A stretch of DNA of 5,263 nt from Chloroflexota bacterium (lineage in GTDB: Bacteria > Chloroflexota > Limnocylindria > Limnocylindrales > CSP1-4). Where the stretch lies: the NCBI GenBank assembly GCA_017881985.1, contig JADGQH010000230.1, positions 1 to 5,263 on the forward strand, read 5' to 3'. Both the position numbers and the translations under genes were made by a program. How positions within the stretch are numbered: the stretch's first letter is position 1; the number at the start of each line of letters is the position of its first letter. The notes beneath the pieces are model-generated. The model made no database searches. It worked only from the letters and a program-made list of their open reading frames with translations, and was not told the origin of the DNA. Positions 1 to 5,263 of the stretch are shown here, in pieces.

Positions 1-1
1 G

Positions 2-376
2 GCCAAGAGCCTCGCGACGCAGATCGCGAGCCAGACCGAGCTCACGAACAAGCTCAAGGATGGCCTCAACGGGATGCGCGCGAAGCGCGAGGAGCTGGTT
101 CAGAAGCGGAACGAGCTCGTCGCGCGGTCGAAGATGGCCGACGCCCAGGCAAAGGTCCAGCAGTCGCTCAAGAGCATCAATGCCACCGATCCCACGAGCG
201 AGGTCTCGCGCTTCGAGGACAAGATCCGCCGCAACGAGGCCCAGGTTCGCGGAATGGAGGAGGTCGCGGCCAGCTCGCTCGACGCGCAGTTCGACGGCCT
301 CGAGGAGATCTCCGCCGATGCCGACGTCGAGGCGCGCCTCGCCGCGCTGAAGGGCAGCGGCACGCCCGCTTCCTAG
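2..376 (+). CDS. PspA/IM30 (phage shock protein A) family protein, 3' part only
   Basis: The 5' end lies outside the window; 124 C-terminal residues are visible and end at TAG. The product is almost wholly charged, Ala/Glu/Lys/Arg-rich helix with heptad spacing and no membrane segment or Cys. It matches the central and C-terminal coiled-coil hairpin of PspA/IM30/Vipp1 proteins: a KREELVQKRNEL stretch, then AQAKVQQSLKSI, then a SRFEDKIRRNEAQVRG stretch, and a short acidic tail ending in EARLAALKG. Family members are peripheral proteins of the inner membrane face that form ESCRT-III-like rods or rings and stabilise damaged membranes. The ATG at 74 is internal to the helix and is not the start, because the frame is open back to base 2. 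The gene is convergent with the minus-strand cluster and is followed 20 bases later by a strong hairpin. Family assignment is fairly sure; which paralogue it is cannot be told from the tail. Confidence 0.85.
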   Translation, partial: AKSLATQIASQTELTNKLKDGLNGMRAKREELVQKRNELVARSKMADAQAKVQQSLKSINATDPTSEVSRFEDKIRRNEAQVRGMEEVAASSLDAQFDGLEEISADADVEARLAALKGSGTPAS

Positions 377-396
377 GGTTCACCGCCTCGCAGTCG

Positions 397-426
397 AACG
401 GCCCGGGCCCCGACGCCCGGGCCGTT
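397..426 (+). terminator. Intrinsic terminator-like hairpin after the pspA-like gene
   Basis: A perfect 12-bp inverted repeat (AACGGCCCGGGC at 397-408 against GCCCGGGCCGTT at 415-426) encloses a 6-base loop. It starts 20 bases after the TAG of the PspA-like gene. The T run is short (TTT at 425-427), so termination on the plus strand is likely but rests on stem strength. On the minus strand the stem is followed only by TT and then CGACTG. It might still block read-through from the convergent cluster, but support for that is weaker. Confidence 0.75.
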
Positions 427-440
427 TCGGGTTCGCGGCG

Positions 441-524
441 GTCGACCGGTCGCGGACCGCTTCGGCTTCGGGTTCGCGGGCCGTCTATCGGTCGCGGACC
501 GCTTCGGCTTCGGGTTCGCGGGCA
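441..524. repeat. 42-bp tandem repeat, two copies plus a partial third, in the convergent intergenic gap
   Basis: Units at 441-482 and 483-524 match at 39 of 42 positions, with an uninterrupted identical core of 35 bases (447-481 and 489-523). A partial copy of the unit's end (13 bases) is at 426-438, overlapping the right edge of the terminator stem. Each unit carries the small inverted repeat CGGTC-GCG-GACCG (447-459 and 489-501) followed by a TTCGG-rich run. The whole 377-547 gap contains this repeat and the hairpin and no plausible gene. Its role is unknown. Confidence 0.85.
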
Positions 525-547
525 GCCTCGCCCCGGGACACGAACCG

Positions 548-754
548 TCAGCGCGGGCGCCCGAGGATCGCGAACGCCAGGACCCCGATCGTCCCCGCGA
601 CCAGGACCACGATCGTGGTCGGGAAGCTCACGAACGCGTCATGGACCGGCGGCAGGATGGCGCTCGCGAGCTCGAGCGCGAATACCACCGCGATCACGCC
701 CGCAGCGATGACCAGGACCTCGCGCCAGCCGGGGCTCCGCGAGCCGTCAGGCAC
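548..754 (-). CDS. Small two-helix membrane protein, function unknown
   Basis: The product has 68 residues. A short polar N-terminus (about residues 1-12, ending near GWRE) is followed by a hydrophobic helix at about 13-34, a short loop containing PPVHD, a second hydrophobic helix at about 45-64 and a terminal GRPR. This predicts a helical hairpin in the cytoplasmic membrane. I do not recognise the family. The start is GTG at 754-752, with a GAGG Shine-Dalgarno element six bases upstream (plus-strand 761-764) inside the end of the epimerase gene. The two coding regions overlap by 8 bases, which suggests translational coupling. It is the last gene of the minus-strand cluster and converges on the PspA-like gene. 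Support comes from the coherent hydrophobic pattern, the Shine-Dalgarno element and the tight overlap; no homology can be claimed. Confidence 0.7.
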   Translation of the reverse strand: MPDGSRSPGWREVLVIAAGVIAVVFALELASAILPPVHDAFVSFPTTIVVLVAGTIGVLAFAILGRPR

Positions 755-1790
755 GATCCGCCTCGGGGGGGATCCCGATCGGCGCCACGAGGACGCGGCC
801 CGCCACGAGACGCCCGCGGCGGGTCAGCAGGCCCTTCTTGGGCCGGTGGAACGTCAGCGTGACGTCCGCCCGGACGACCGGCTCGGAGAGCTCCCCCGAG
901 GTCAGGTCGCAGGCCGTCGGCGTGTCCACCGCGAGGACCGGCACGCCCGCGGCCCGCGCCCGGAGGCACAGCTCGACGGCCGCCCGGACCGGCTCGCGCA
1001 GACCGCCCTGCACTCCGGTCCCCAGGAGGGCATCAACCACGAGCGCGGCACGCTCGATGCCCTGGCCAAGGGTCGCCAGGTCCCGGGCCGAGGAGGCATG
1101 GATCCGCTCCACGAGTGCCGCCGCGCCGAGCCGATCCCAGTTCCGCGCCGCGTCCGGCGTTCCCGGGCGCGCCCCGGTGGAGACCAGGACGGCTGCAACC
1201 CGGATCCCGTGCGCAGCGAGTCGCCGCGCGGCGACCAGGCCGTCGCCGCCGTTGTTGCCCGGGCCGCACAGGATGAGCACGGTGCCCGGGACGTGCGACG
1301 AAGGTACGTGGAGCACGGTCATGGGCGGCTCGGGGAGGTGCGGGTAGGGCTCCGGGGGCGCGGGCGTGGGACCCCCGGACCCTTCGACCGGTGGGGCATC
1401 CAACCCAGGCGAACCGGCGATCTCGGGCCGGTCGGCCGCCGCTGCTGCACCGGCTCTCGACGCTGCGCCCGCTCCCGACGTCGCCACGGCGGCGATCAGC
1501 GCCCGCGCCGTCGCGGCAACCGCGGTCCCGGCATGCTCCATGAGCCTGCTGCCGCTGACCCCAAGGCGCTGGGCCTTCGCGTCAGTGCCCGTCATCTCGG
1601 CCGCGGTGATCGGCGCGCGATCCATCGCCTCCGCCCAGCGCGCGGCCAGCCCCGCCAGGTCCAGCTCGAAGAGGGTCGGGTCGTCGGCGGGCAGGCGCGG
1701 TCCCCGGCGGGCGCGGGCGGCGCGATCTGGGGTCGTCATGGGCGGAGGCAAGGGTAGCGGGTCGGTTCGCTCGGCGCTCCCCTGTGTCAT
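747..1790 (-). CDS. nnrE: NAD(P)H-hydrate epimerase (YjeF N-terminal domain protein), without a dehydratase domain
   Basis: The 347-residue product has one YjeF_N domain, which interconverts the R and S forms of hydrated NAD(P)H so that an ADP- or ATP-dependent dehydratase can restore NAD(P)H in the cytosol. Visible blocks in order are: ITAAEM at 61-66; LMEHAG at 83-88 (family form LMENAG); the nucleotide-binding loop GPGNNGGDG at 176-184; VDALLGTG at 252-259; VDTPTACDLTSGE at 288-300; and ADVTLTF at 308-314, leading to the closing GRVLVAPIGIP. The N-terminal 50 residues are a poorly conserved, basic, Pro-rich extension. Residues about 101-165 form an Ala/Gly/Pro-rich insert between the first helices and the Rossmann core. 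The sugar-kinase-like dehydratase domain of E. coli YjeF is absent. The ATG at 1790 is chosen because GGGGAG lies nine bases upstream; the next Met (residue 18, base 1739) lacks such a site. The usual VD(I/V)PSG motif is changed to VDTPTACD, so full activity is not certain. Confidence 0.85.
   Translation of the reverse strand: MTQGSAERTDPLPLPPPMTTPDRAARARRGPRLPADDPTLFELDLAGLAARWAEAMDRAPITAAEMTGTDAKAQRLGVSGSRLMEHAGTAVAATARALIAAVATSGAGAASRAGAAAAADRPEIAGSPGLDAPPVEGSGGPTPAPPEPYPHLPEPPMTVLHVPSSHVPGTVLILCGPGNNGGDGLVAARRLAAHGIRVAAVLVSTGARPGTPDAARNWDRLGAAALVERIHASSARDLATLGQGIERAALVVDALLGTGVQGGLREPVRAAVELCLRARAAGVPVLAVDTPTACDLTSGELSEPVVRADVTLTFHRPKKGLLTRRGRLVAGRVLVAPIGIPPEADRA
761..764 (-). promoter_or_regulatory. 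Ribosome binding site for the small membrane protein
   Basis: On the minus strand GAGG sits six bases before the GTG start at 754. It lies within the last codons of the epimerase gene and directly follows a C7 run (plus-strand G7 at 765-771). It fixes the GTG as the likely start. Confidence 0.6.
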
Positions 1791-1809
1791 TGCCCGGCGC
1801 TCCCCTGTG
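1772..1809. repeat. 15-bp direct repeat flanking the epimerase start codon
   Basis: CGGCGCTCCCCTGTG occurs at 1772-1786 and again at 1795-1809, with a period of 23 bases and the start codon (1788-1790) between the copies. The upstream copy (1795-1809) contains the Shine-Dalgarno GGGGAG; the other copy encodes the first residues after Met (TQGSA). It may be a chance small duplication or a regulatory element. Confidence 0.8.
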
Positions 1810-1911
1810 GGAGCGGCTTGCGCTCGGCGCGGCGACCCCCCGACGCATCCCTTCGCGCCGGTGGCGCTTCCCGACCGGCCGGCGCTCGGGGTCCGATCCT
1901 CCGGCGCCGCC
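1791..1911. other. Gap between ppc and the epimerase gene
   Basis: The only non-trivial gap in the minus-strand cluster is 121 bases long. It holds the Shine-Dalgarno site and one repeat copy described above. I see no convincing terminator (no stem followed by a T run on the minus strand) and no clear -35/-10 pair. Read-through from ppc is therefore plausible, and an internal promoter is not excluded. Confidence 0.5.
1800..1805 (-). promoter_or_regulatory. Ribosome binding site for the epimerase gene
   Basis: GGGGAG on the minus strand lies nine bases before the ATG at 1790. It is inside one copy of a 15-bp direct repeat, and it supports the upstream Met over the internal Met at base 1739. 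Confidence 0.6.
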
Positions 1912-4821
1912 CTATCCGGTCCCCTGGACGCCGGCCGCGATCCCGCTGATCGTCAGCCCGACGAGGCGTTCGAGCTCGAGCCGCGACGGCTCATCGTCGG
2001 GCAGGCCGCGAAGGCGTCCCAGCAGCAGGACCTGGAGCTCATTGAGCGGATCCAGGTACGGCGCGCGCAGCGCGATCGAGCGCTGGAGGGCCGGCACGCC
2101 GTCGAGGAGCGCGGCGCGGCCTGAGATCCGAAGCAGGAGGCGGACCGTTCGGGCGTGCTCGGCCTCCACGATCTCGGCGAGGCGGACGCCGTCCGCACCC
2201 GCCAGCGCGGCGTAGCGGCGGCCGACCGCCATGTCGCTGCGGGCGAGGGCGACCTCGGCGTTCTGGAGCAGGCCGCGAAAGAACGGCCAGCTCCGGTGGA
2301 GCGCCGCAAGCCGGGCGATGCCCGCCTCACCGTGGGCCTGCTCGAAGGCCGCGAGCGCGCTGCCGAGCCCGAACCAGCCCGGCAGGTTGAGCCGGACCTG
2401 CGTCCACGCGAAGACCCAGGGGATCGCGCGCAGCGACGCGAGCGAGGCCCTCACCGGCGCGGTCGACGCCGGATCCTCGAGGCCGCCCGCCTCCGGGCCC
2501 CGTGCCGCGGGTCGCGACCCGAGCCGGAGGCCGGAGATCGTCGCGATCGGGGTCGCCTCGGCGAAGACGCGCTCGAACGCGGGCTCGTCCCAGACGAGCG
2601 CGCGGTAGGCACGACGGGCCTCGGCGGCAAGCTCCTCCATGACGGCCCGCCCATCCGCCGTGGCACCCGACGGGACGCCGTCGTCCGCGATGTTCGCCGC
2701 CGCGAGGAGCGTCGCGGAGGTGACCTGCTCCAGGCCCCGACGCGCGATCACCGGGTTCGCGTAACGGGCGGCGATCACCTCGCCCTGCTCGGTCAGCTTC
2801 AGGCGGCCGTCGACCGCGCCCTCCGGGGCCGCCAGCACCGCGCGATGCGTCGGGCCGCCGCCCCTCCCGATCGCCCCGCCGCGGCCGTGGAAGAGGGTCA
2901 GCTCCACGCCGCCGGCCCGGGCGGCGGCGACGAGGTCCTCCTGGGCCCGGTAGAGCAGCCAGTTCGCCGCGAGGTAGCCGGACTCCTTGTTCGAGTCCGA
3001 ATAGCCGAGCATCACCTCCTGCCGATCGCCGCGCTCCCGGAGGTGCGCGCGGTATACCGGATCGCCGATGAGCCGCGCGAGGATCGACCCGGCGGTCTCG
3101 AGCGCGTCCGCTGATTCGAAGAGCGGGACCACGTCGAGCGCCGGCGTGCCCGGCGGGAACCCGCTCGTCAGGCTCGCCGGGATGGCCGTGTCGGCCGCGC
3201 GGGCGGCGAGCCAGCGGACCGTCGCGACATCCTCCGGGCCGGTCGTGAAGCTGATCACGTACCGGTGGCAGGCCGCCTCTCCGGCGCGACGCTGCAGTGC
3301 CGCCATCGCCCGGAACGTGGCGACCACCTCTGCCACCGTCACGCCGGGCGCGACCTCCCGCGCGAGGTCGGGGGGCATCGCCTCCAGCGCCGCGCGTGCC
3401 GCCCGATGGGCCGCCGCGTGCTGCCGGACCTCGAGCGACGCGAGGTGGAACCCGAACGTCTCGACCTGCCAGCGGAAGTCCTGGAGGGCGCCGAACGCCA
3501 GCCGTTCGAGGCCGTCCGCGACGAGCGCCTCGCGCAGCTCCGCGAGCTCGCCGAGCAGCTCTTCGGGGCTCGTGTACCGCCCGCCCTGCGGCCCGGGCTG
3601 CTCGGCGAGGTACGCCCGCGTTCGCTTCAGGCGTTCGGCGATCGCCCCGAGCCGCCGTCGGTACGGCTCGTGCGGGAAGCGGGCCGCCATCTCGCGCATC
3701 GACTCGGGCAGGTCGTCCTCGTCGCGCGCCAGCCGACGCGCCAGCGCCGGCGCCACCGGCGTGCCCGGCCGCGGCCGCGCCGCGAGGGTCGTCATGAGCC
3801 GGGACGCGACGGCCTCGTACCCATGGAAAAGGTGATCCGCCTGGATCCGGAACGCCGCGGACGTCGTCTCGGCGGTCACGTACGGGTGGCCGTCCCGATC
3901 ACCGCCGATCCAGGAGCCCCAGGCGAGGAAGGCCGGGCTCGCGGGCGGGCGCGTCCCGGTCCGTCCCTGGTCGGCGGCCGGTCCGGTCGACGGCGCGGCG
4001 CCCGTGCCCGGGTTGCCTCCGACTCTACCCGCGAGGTCGAGCGCGCCATCGGCGGCCCGGTACAGCTCCGGCGTCGCCGTGAAGAGCGTCGCGTCGAAGA
4101 AGACCATCGCCGAGCGGACCTCGTCCAGCGCGGTCGGGCGCGCCTGTCGAAGATCGGCCGTGCGCCACAGGAGCGTGATCTCCTCCCGCAGCCGCCGGCG
4201 TATCGCGGTGTCGTCGGCCGGCGTCAGGCGCGGATCGTCCAGGCGGTCCAGCAGGTCATACGCACGACGGAGCGAAACGAGCACGGTTCGCCGCCGCGCT
4301 TCGGTCGGGTGTGCCGTCAGGACGGGCGAGATGCGAAGCCCGGCCATCCGACCGGCGATCTCGTCCCGCGACTGGCCGCTTCGACGAAGGAGGATCACCG
4401 CCTCGTCGAGCGAATCGTCCATGGGTGTCCGCCCGGCGACCCGCGCGCGCCGCCGAAGGTCGCGGACGCGTTCCTTCTCCTCGGCCAGGTTGACCAGCTG
4501 GAAGTACGTCGAGAACGCGCGGGCCAGGGTGGCGATCTCCGGGCCGCTCACCGACGCCAGCTCCGCGTCGAGGGCAGCCCGGAGGGCCGGGTCCGGGTCG
4601 CGACGCAGCGCGATCGTCCGTCCGCGGACCCGTTCGACGAGGTCGAGGGCGGCCTCGCCCTCCTGCTCCGCGACGACCTGGCCGAGCAGCGCCCCGAGCA
4701 GACGGACCTCGCGTGCGAGCGGGTCGCGTGCACCTGCGCTCCCGACCGAGCGCGGCTCCGCCCGCACCGCGACGTTGGGGCGTGCCCCGCGCGACGGCGC
4801 CCGGCCTCTCGGGGACTTCAC
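1912..4821 (-). CDS. ppc: Phosphoenolpyruvate carboxylase
   Basis: The enzyme carboxylates phosphoenolpyruvate with bicarbonate to oxaloacetate and phosphate, refilling the TCA cycle in the cytosol. At 969 residues it is complete and at the long end of the bacterial range. Motifs in order are: VLTAHPTEARRR at 167-178 with catalytic His171 (E. coli H138); GGDRDGHP at 306-313; EVRQ with Arg466 (E. coli R396); VMLGYSDSNKESG at 603-615 with Lys612 (K546); FHGRGGAIGRGG at 644-655 with His645, Arg647 and Arg653 (H579, R581, R587); LTEQGE near 676-681; RAIPWVFAWTQ at 798-808; and the C-terminal GIAAGVQGTG. Low-complexity inserts lie at about 266-296 and 773-795. The start is GTG at 4821-4819, overlapping the upstream gene's TGA as GTGA. 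The frame stays open to 5181, but that stretch lies antisense-free inside the hydrolase gene and has no carboxylase similarity. Two aspartate-inhibition residues differ from E. coli (Arg861 for K773, Gly967 for N881). Confidence 0.97.
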   Translation of the reverse strand: MKSPRGRAPSRGARPNVAVRAEPRSVGSAGARDPLAREVRLLGALLGQVVAEQEGEAALDLVERVRGRTIALRRDPDPALRAALDAELASVSGPEIATLARAFSTYFQLVNLAEEKERVRDLRRRARVAGRTPMDDSLDEAVILLRRSGQSRDEIAGRMAGLRISPVLTAHPTEARRRTVLVSLRRAYDLLDRLDDPRLTPADDTAIRRRLREEITLLWRTADLRQARPTALDEVRSAMVFFDATLFTATPELYRAADGALDLAGRVGGNPGTGAAPSTGPAADQGRTGTRPPASPAFLAWGSWIGGDRDGHPYVTAETTSAAFRIQADHLFHGYEAVASRLMTTLAARPRPGTPVAPALARRLARDEDDLPESMREMAARFPHEPYRRRLGAIAERLKRTRAYLAEQPGPQGGRYTSPEELLGELAELREALVADGLERLAFGALQDFRWQVETFGFHLASLEVRQHAAAHRAARAALEAMPPDLAREVAPGVTVAEVVATFRAMAALQRRAGEAACHRYVISFTTGPEDVATVRWLAARAADTAIPASLTSGFPPGTPALDVVPLFESADALETAGSILARLIGDPVYRAHLRERGDRQEVMLGYSDSNKESGYLAANWLLYRAQEDLVAAARAGGVELTLFHGRGGAIGRGGGPTHRAVLAAPEGAVDGRLKLTEQGEVIAARYANPVIARRGLEQVTSATLLAAANIADDGVPSGATADGRAVMEELAAEARRAYRALVWDEPAFERVFAEATPIATISGLRLGSRPAARGPEAGGLEDPASTAPVRASLASLRAIPWVFAWTQVRLNLPGWFGLGSALAAFEQAHGEAGIARLAALHRSWPFFRGLLQNAEVALARSDMAVGRRYAALAGADGVRLAEIVEAEHARTVRLLLRISGRAALLDGVPALQRSIALRAPYLDPLNELQVLLLGRLRGLPDDEPSRLELERLVGLTISGIAAGVQGTG

Positions 4822-5261
4822 CGGAGCGCCGCGTAGACGGCCTGGATCACCCCGTCGATCCGGGCGGACGGGAAGCCCCACGCGCCGGTCAGGTAGACAA
4901 CCACGAGGTCGTGGTGCGGGTCGATCCAGAGACGGGTCCCGGTCGCTCCGCCATGCCCGAACGCCGCGGGCGATGCGGGCTCGGTGCGGGGATCCGGCTT
5001 CCCCCAGCCGAGGGCGTAGTGATTCGCCCGAACGGGGTCCTCGGCCGCGCCCAGCCCACCGACCGTCTGCTCGCGCGTCATCAGGGCGACGTACGCGGGC
5101 GGAAGGATGCGGCCGCCATCGAGCTCGCCGCCGCGCAGCATGGCGCGGCCGAAGCGGACCAGGTCGCCCGTGCTGCTCCACAGGCCCGCGCCGGGAAGCG
5201 CCATCGACGCGAGGTGGCGCAGCTCCGCCAGCTCCTGGTCGCGCGGGACCTCGCGCTCGAG
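4818..5261 (-). CDS. Serine hydrolase of the beta-lactamase (class C/PBP-like) family, C-terminal part
   Basis: The visible 147 C-terminal residues run in from the right edge; the N-terminal part with the expected SxxK nucleophile motif and the YxN motif is outside the window. The pattern is typical of the beta-lactamase/esterase/D-aminopeptidase superfamily: GAGLWSSTGDLVRFGRAML (a conserved helix after the active-site half), then LGWG, then FGHGGATGTRLWIDP. The HGG element (His codon at 4953-4955) fills the KTG/HxG position on the active-site strand. It is followed by strand DLVVVYLTG and a final helix. The Met codon at 5204 is internal, since the frame is open to the edge. The TGA at 4820-4818 overlaps the GTG of ppc. 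Whether it is a lactamase, an esterase or a peptidase, and whether it is exported, cannot be told from this part; an antibiotic-resistance role should not be assumed. Confidence 0.85.
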   Translation of the reverse strand, partial: LEREVPRDQELAELRHLASMALPGAGLWSSTGDLVRFGRAMLRGGELDGGRILPPAYVALMTREQTVGGLGAAEDPVRANHYALGWGKPDPRTEPASPAAFGHGGATGTRLWIDPHHDLVVVYLTGAWGFPSARIDGVIQAVYAALR

Positions 5262-5263
5262 CG

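Noticed and set aside
377..547. CRISPR array in the repeated intergenic region
   Set aside because: The two units are directly adjacent with a 35-bp core and only 7 bases between cores, so there are no spacers of normal length and no cas genes nearby.
615..1757. 380-codon plus-strand open frame opposite the epimerase and membrane protein genes
   Set aside because: Its composition is Arg/Gly-rich with no domain pattern, and the opposite strand carries clear YjeF_N motifs and a Shine-Dalgarno-led start.
1738..1790. Internal Met at base 1739 as the epimerase start
   Set aside because: The sequence before it has no Shine-Dalgarno match, whereas the ATG at 1790 has GGGGAG at nine bases.
1582..1848. 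88-codon minus-strand frame starting in the gap upstream of the epimerase
   Set aside because: It is a different frame running inside the epimerase gene, Arg/Pro-rich, and lacks the epimerase motifs seen in the chosen frame.
1366..2124. 252-codon plus-strand open frame spanning the ppc/epimerase gap
   Set aside because: It is low complexity and overlaps two supported minus-strand genes; no ribosome site or motif supports it.
2155..3114. 319-codon plus-strand open frame opposite the C-terminal half of ppc
   Set aside because: It is an antisense shadow of the GYSDSNK and FHGRGG region of the carboxylase, with no family features of its own.
3265..4836. 523-codon plus-strand open frame opposite ppc
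   Set aside because: It is Arg/Pro/Gly-rich without recognisable motifs and lies wholly antisense to the motif-complete carboxylase, as expected from high-GC third positions.

Overview
The window is about 70% G+C, with dense, mostly co-directional genes, GTG as well as ATG starts and stop/start overlaps. This fits a high-GC soil or freshwater bacterium such as a Chloroflexota (Limnocylindria-like) or actinobacterial lineage. That placement is inferred from composition and general protein character and is not decisive.

Layout from left to right. (1) The 3' end of a plus-strand PspA/IM30-family gene (bases 2-376) closes with a very strong 12-bp hairpin at 397-426. (2) A 171-bp convergent gap (377-547) holds that hairpin and a 42-bp tandem repeat (441-524). 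(3) Four minus-strand genes follow, in transcription order: the C-terminal part of a serine beta-lactamase-like hydrolase (5261-4818, cut by the window edge); a complete phosphoenolpyruvate carboxylase, ppc (4821-1912, 969 aa); a stand-alone NAD(P)H-hydrate epimerase domain protein (1790-747, 347 aa); and a 68-aa two-helix membrane protein (754-548). The hydrolase and ppc share a 4-base GTGA overlap. The epimerase and membrane protein overlap by 8 bases. A 121-bp gap separates ppc from the epimerase. The four genes look like one transcription unit whose promoter lies outside the window.

Phosphoenolpyruvate carboxylase refills the TCA cycle with oxaloacetate, and the epimerase repairs damaged NAD(P)H, so both are central-metabolism housekeeping functions. 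No shared pathway for the four genes is evident; the grouping may be simple operon packing. I found no mobile element, CRISPR array, RNA gene or obviously new multi-gene system. The points most worth a second look are the altered aspartate-inhibition residues in the carboxylase, the modified motif and long insert in the epimerase, a C7 tract that could link the epimerase and membrane-protein frames, and the two repeat structures.
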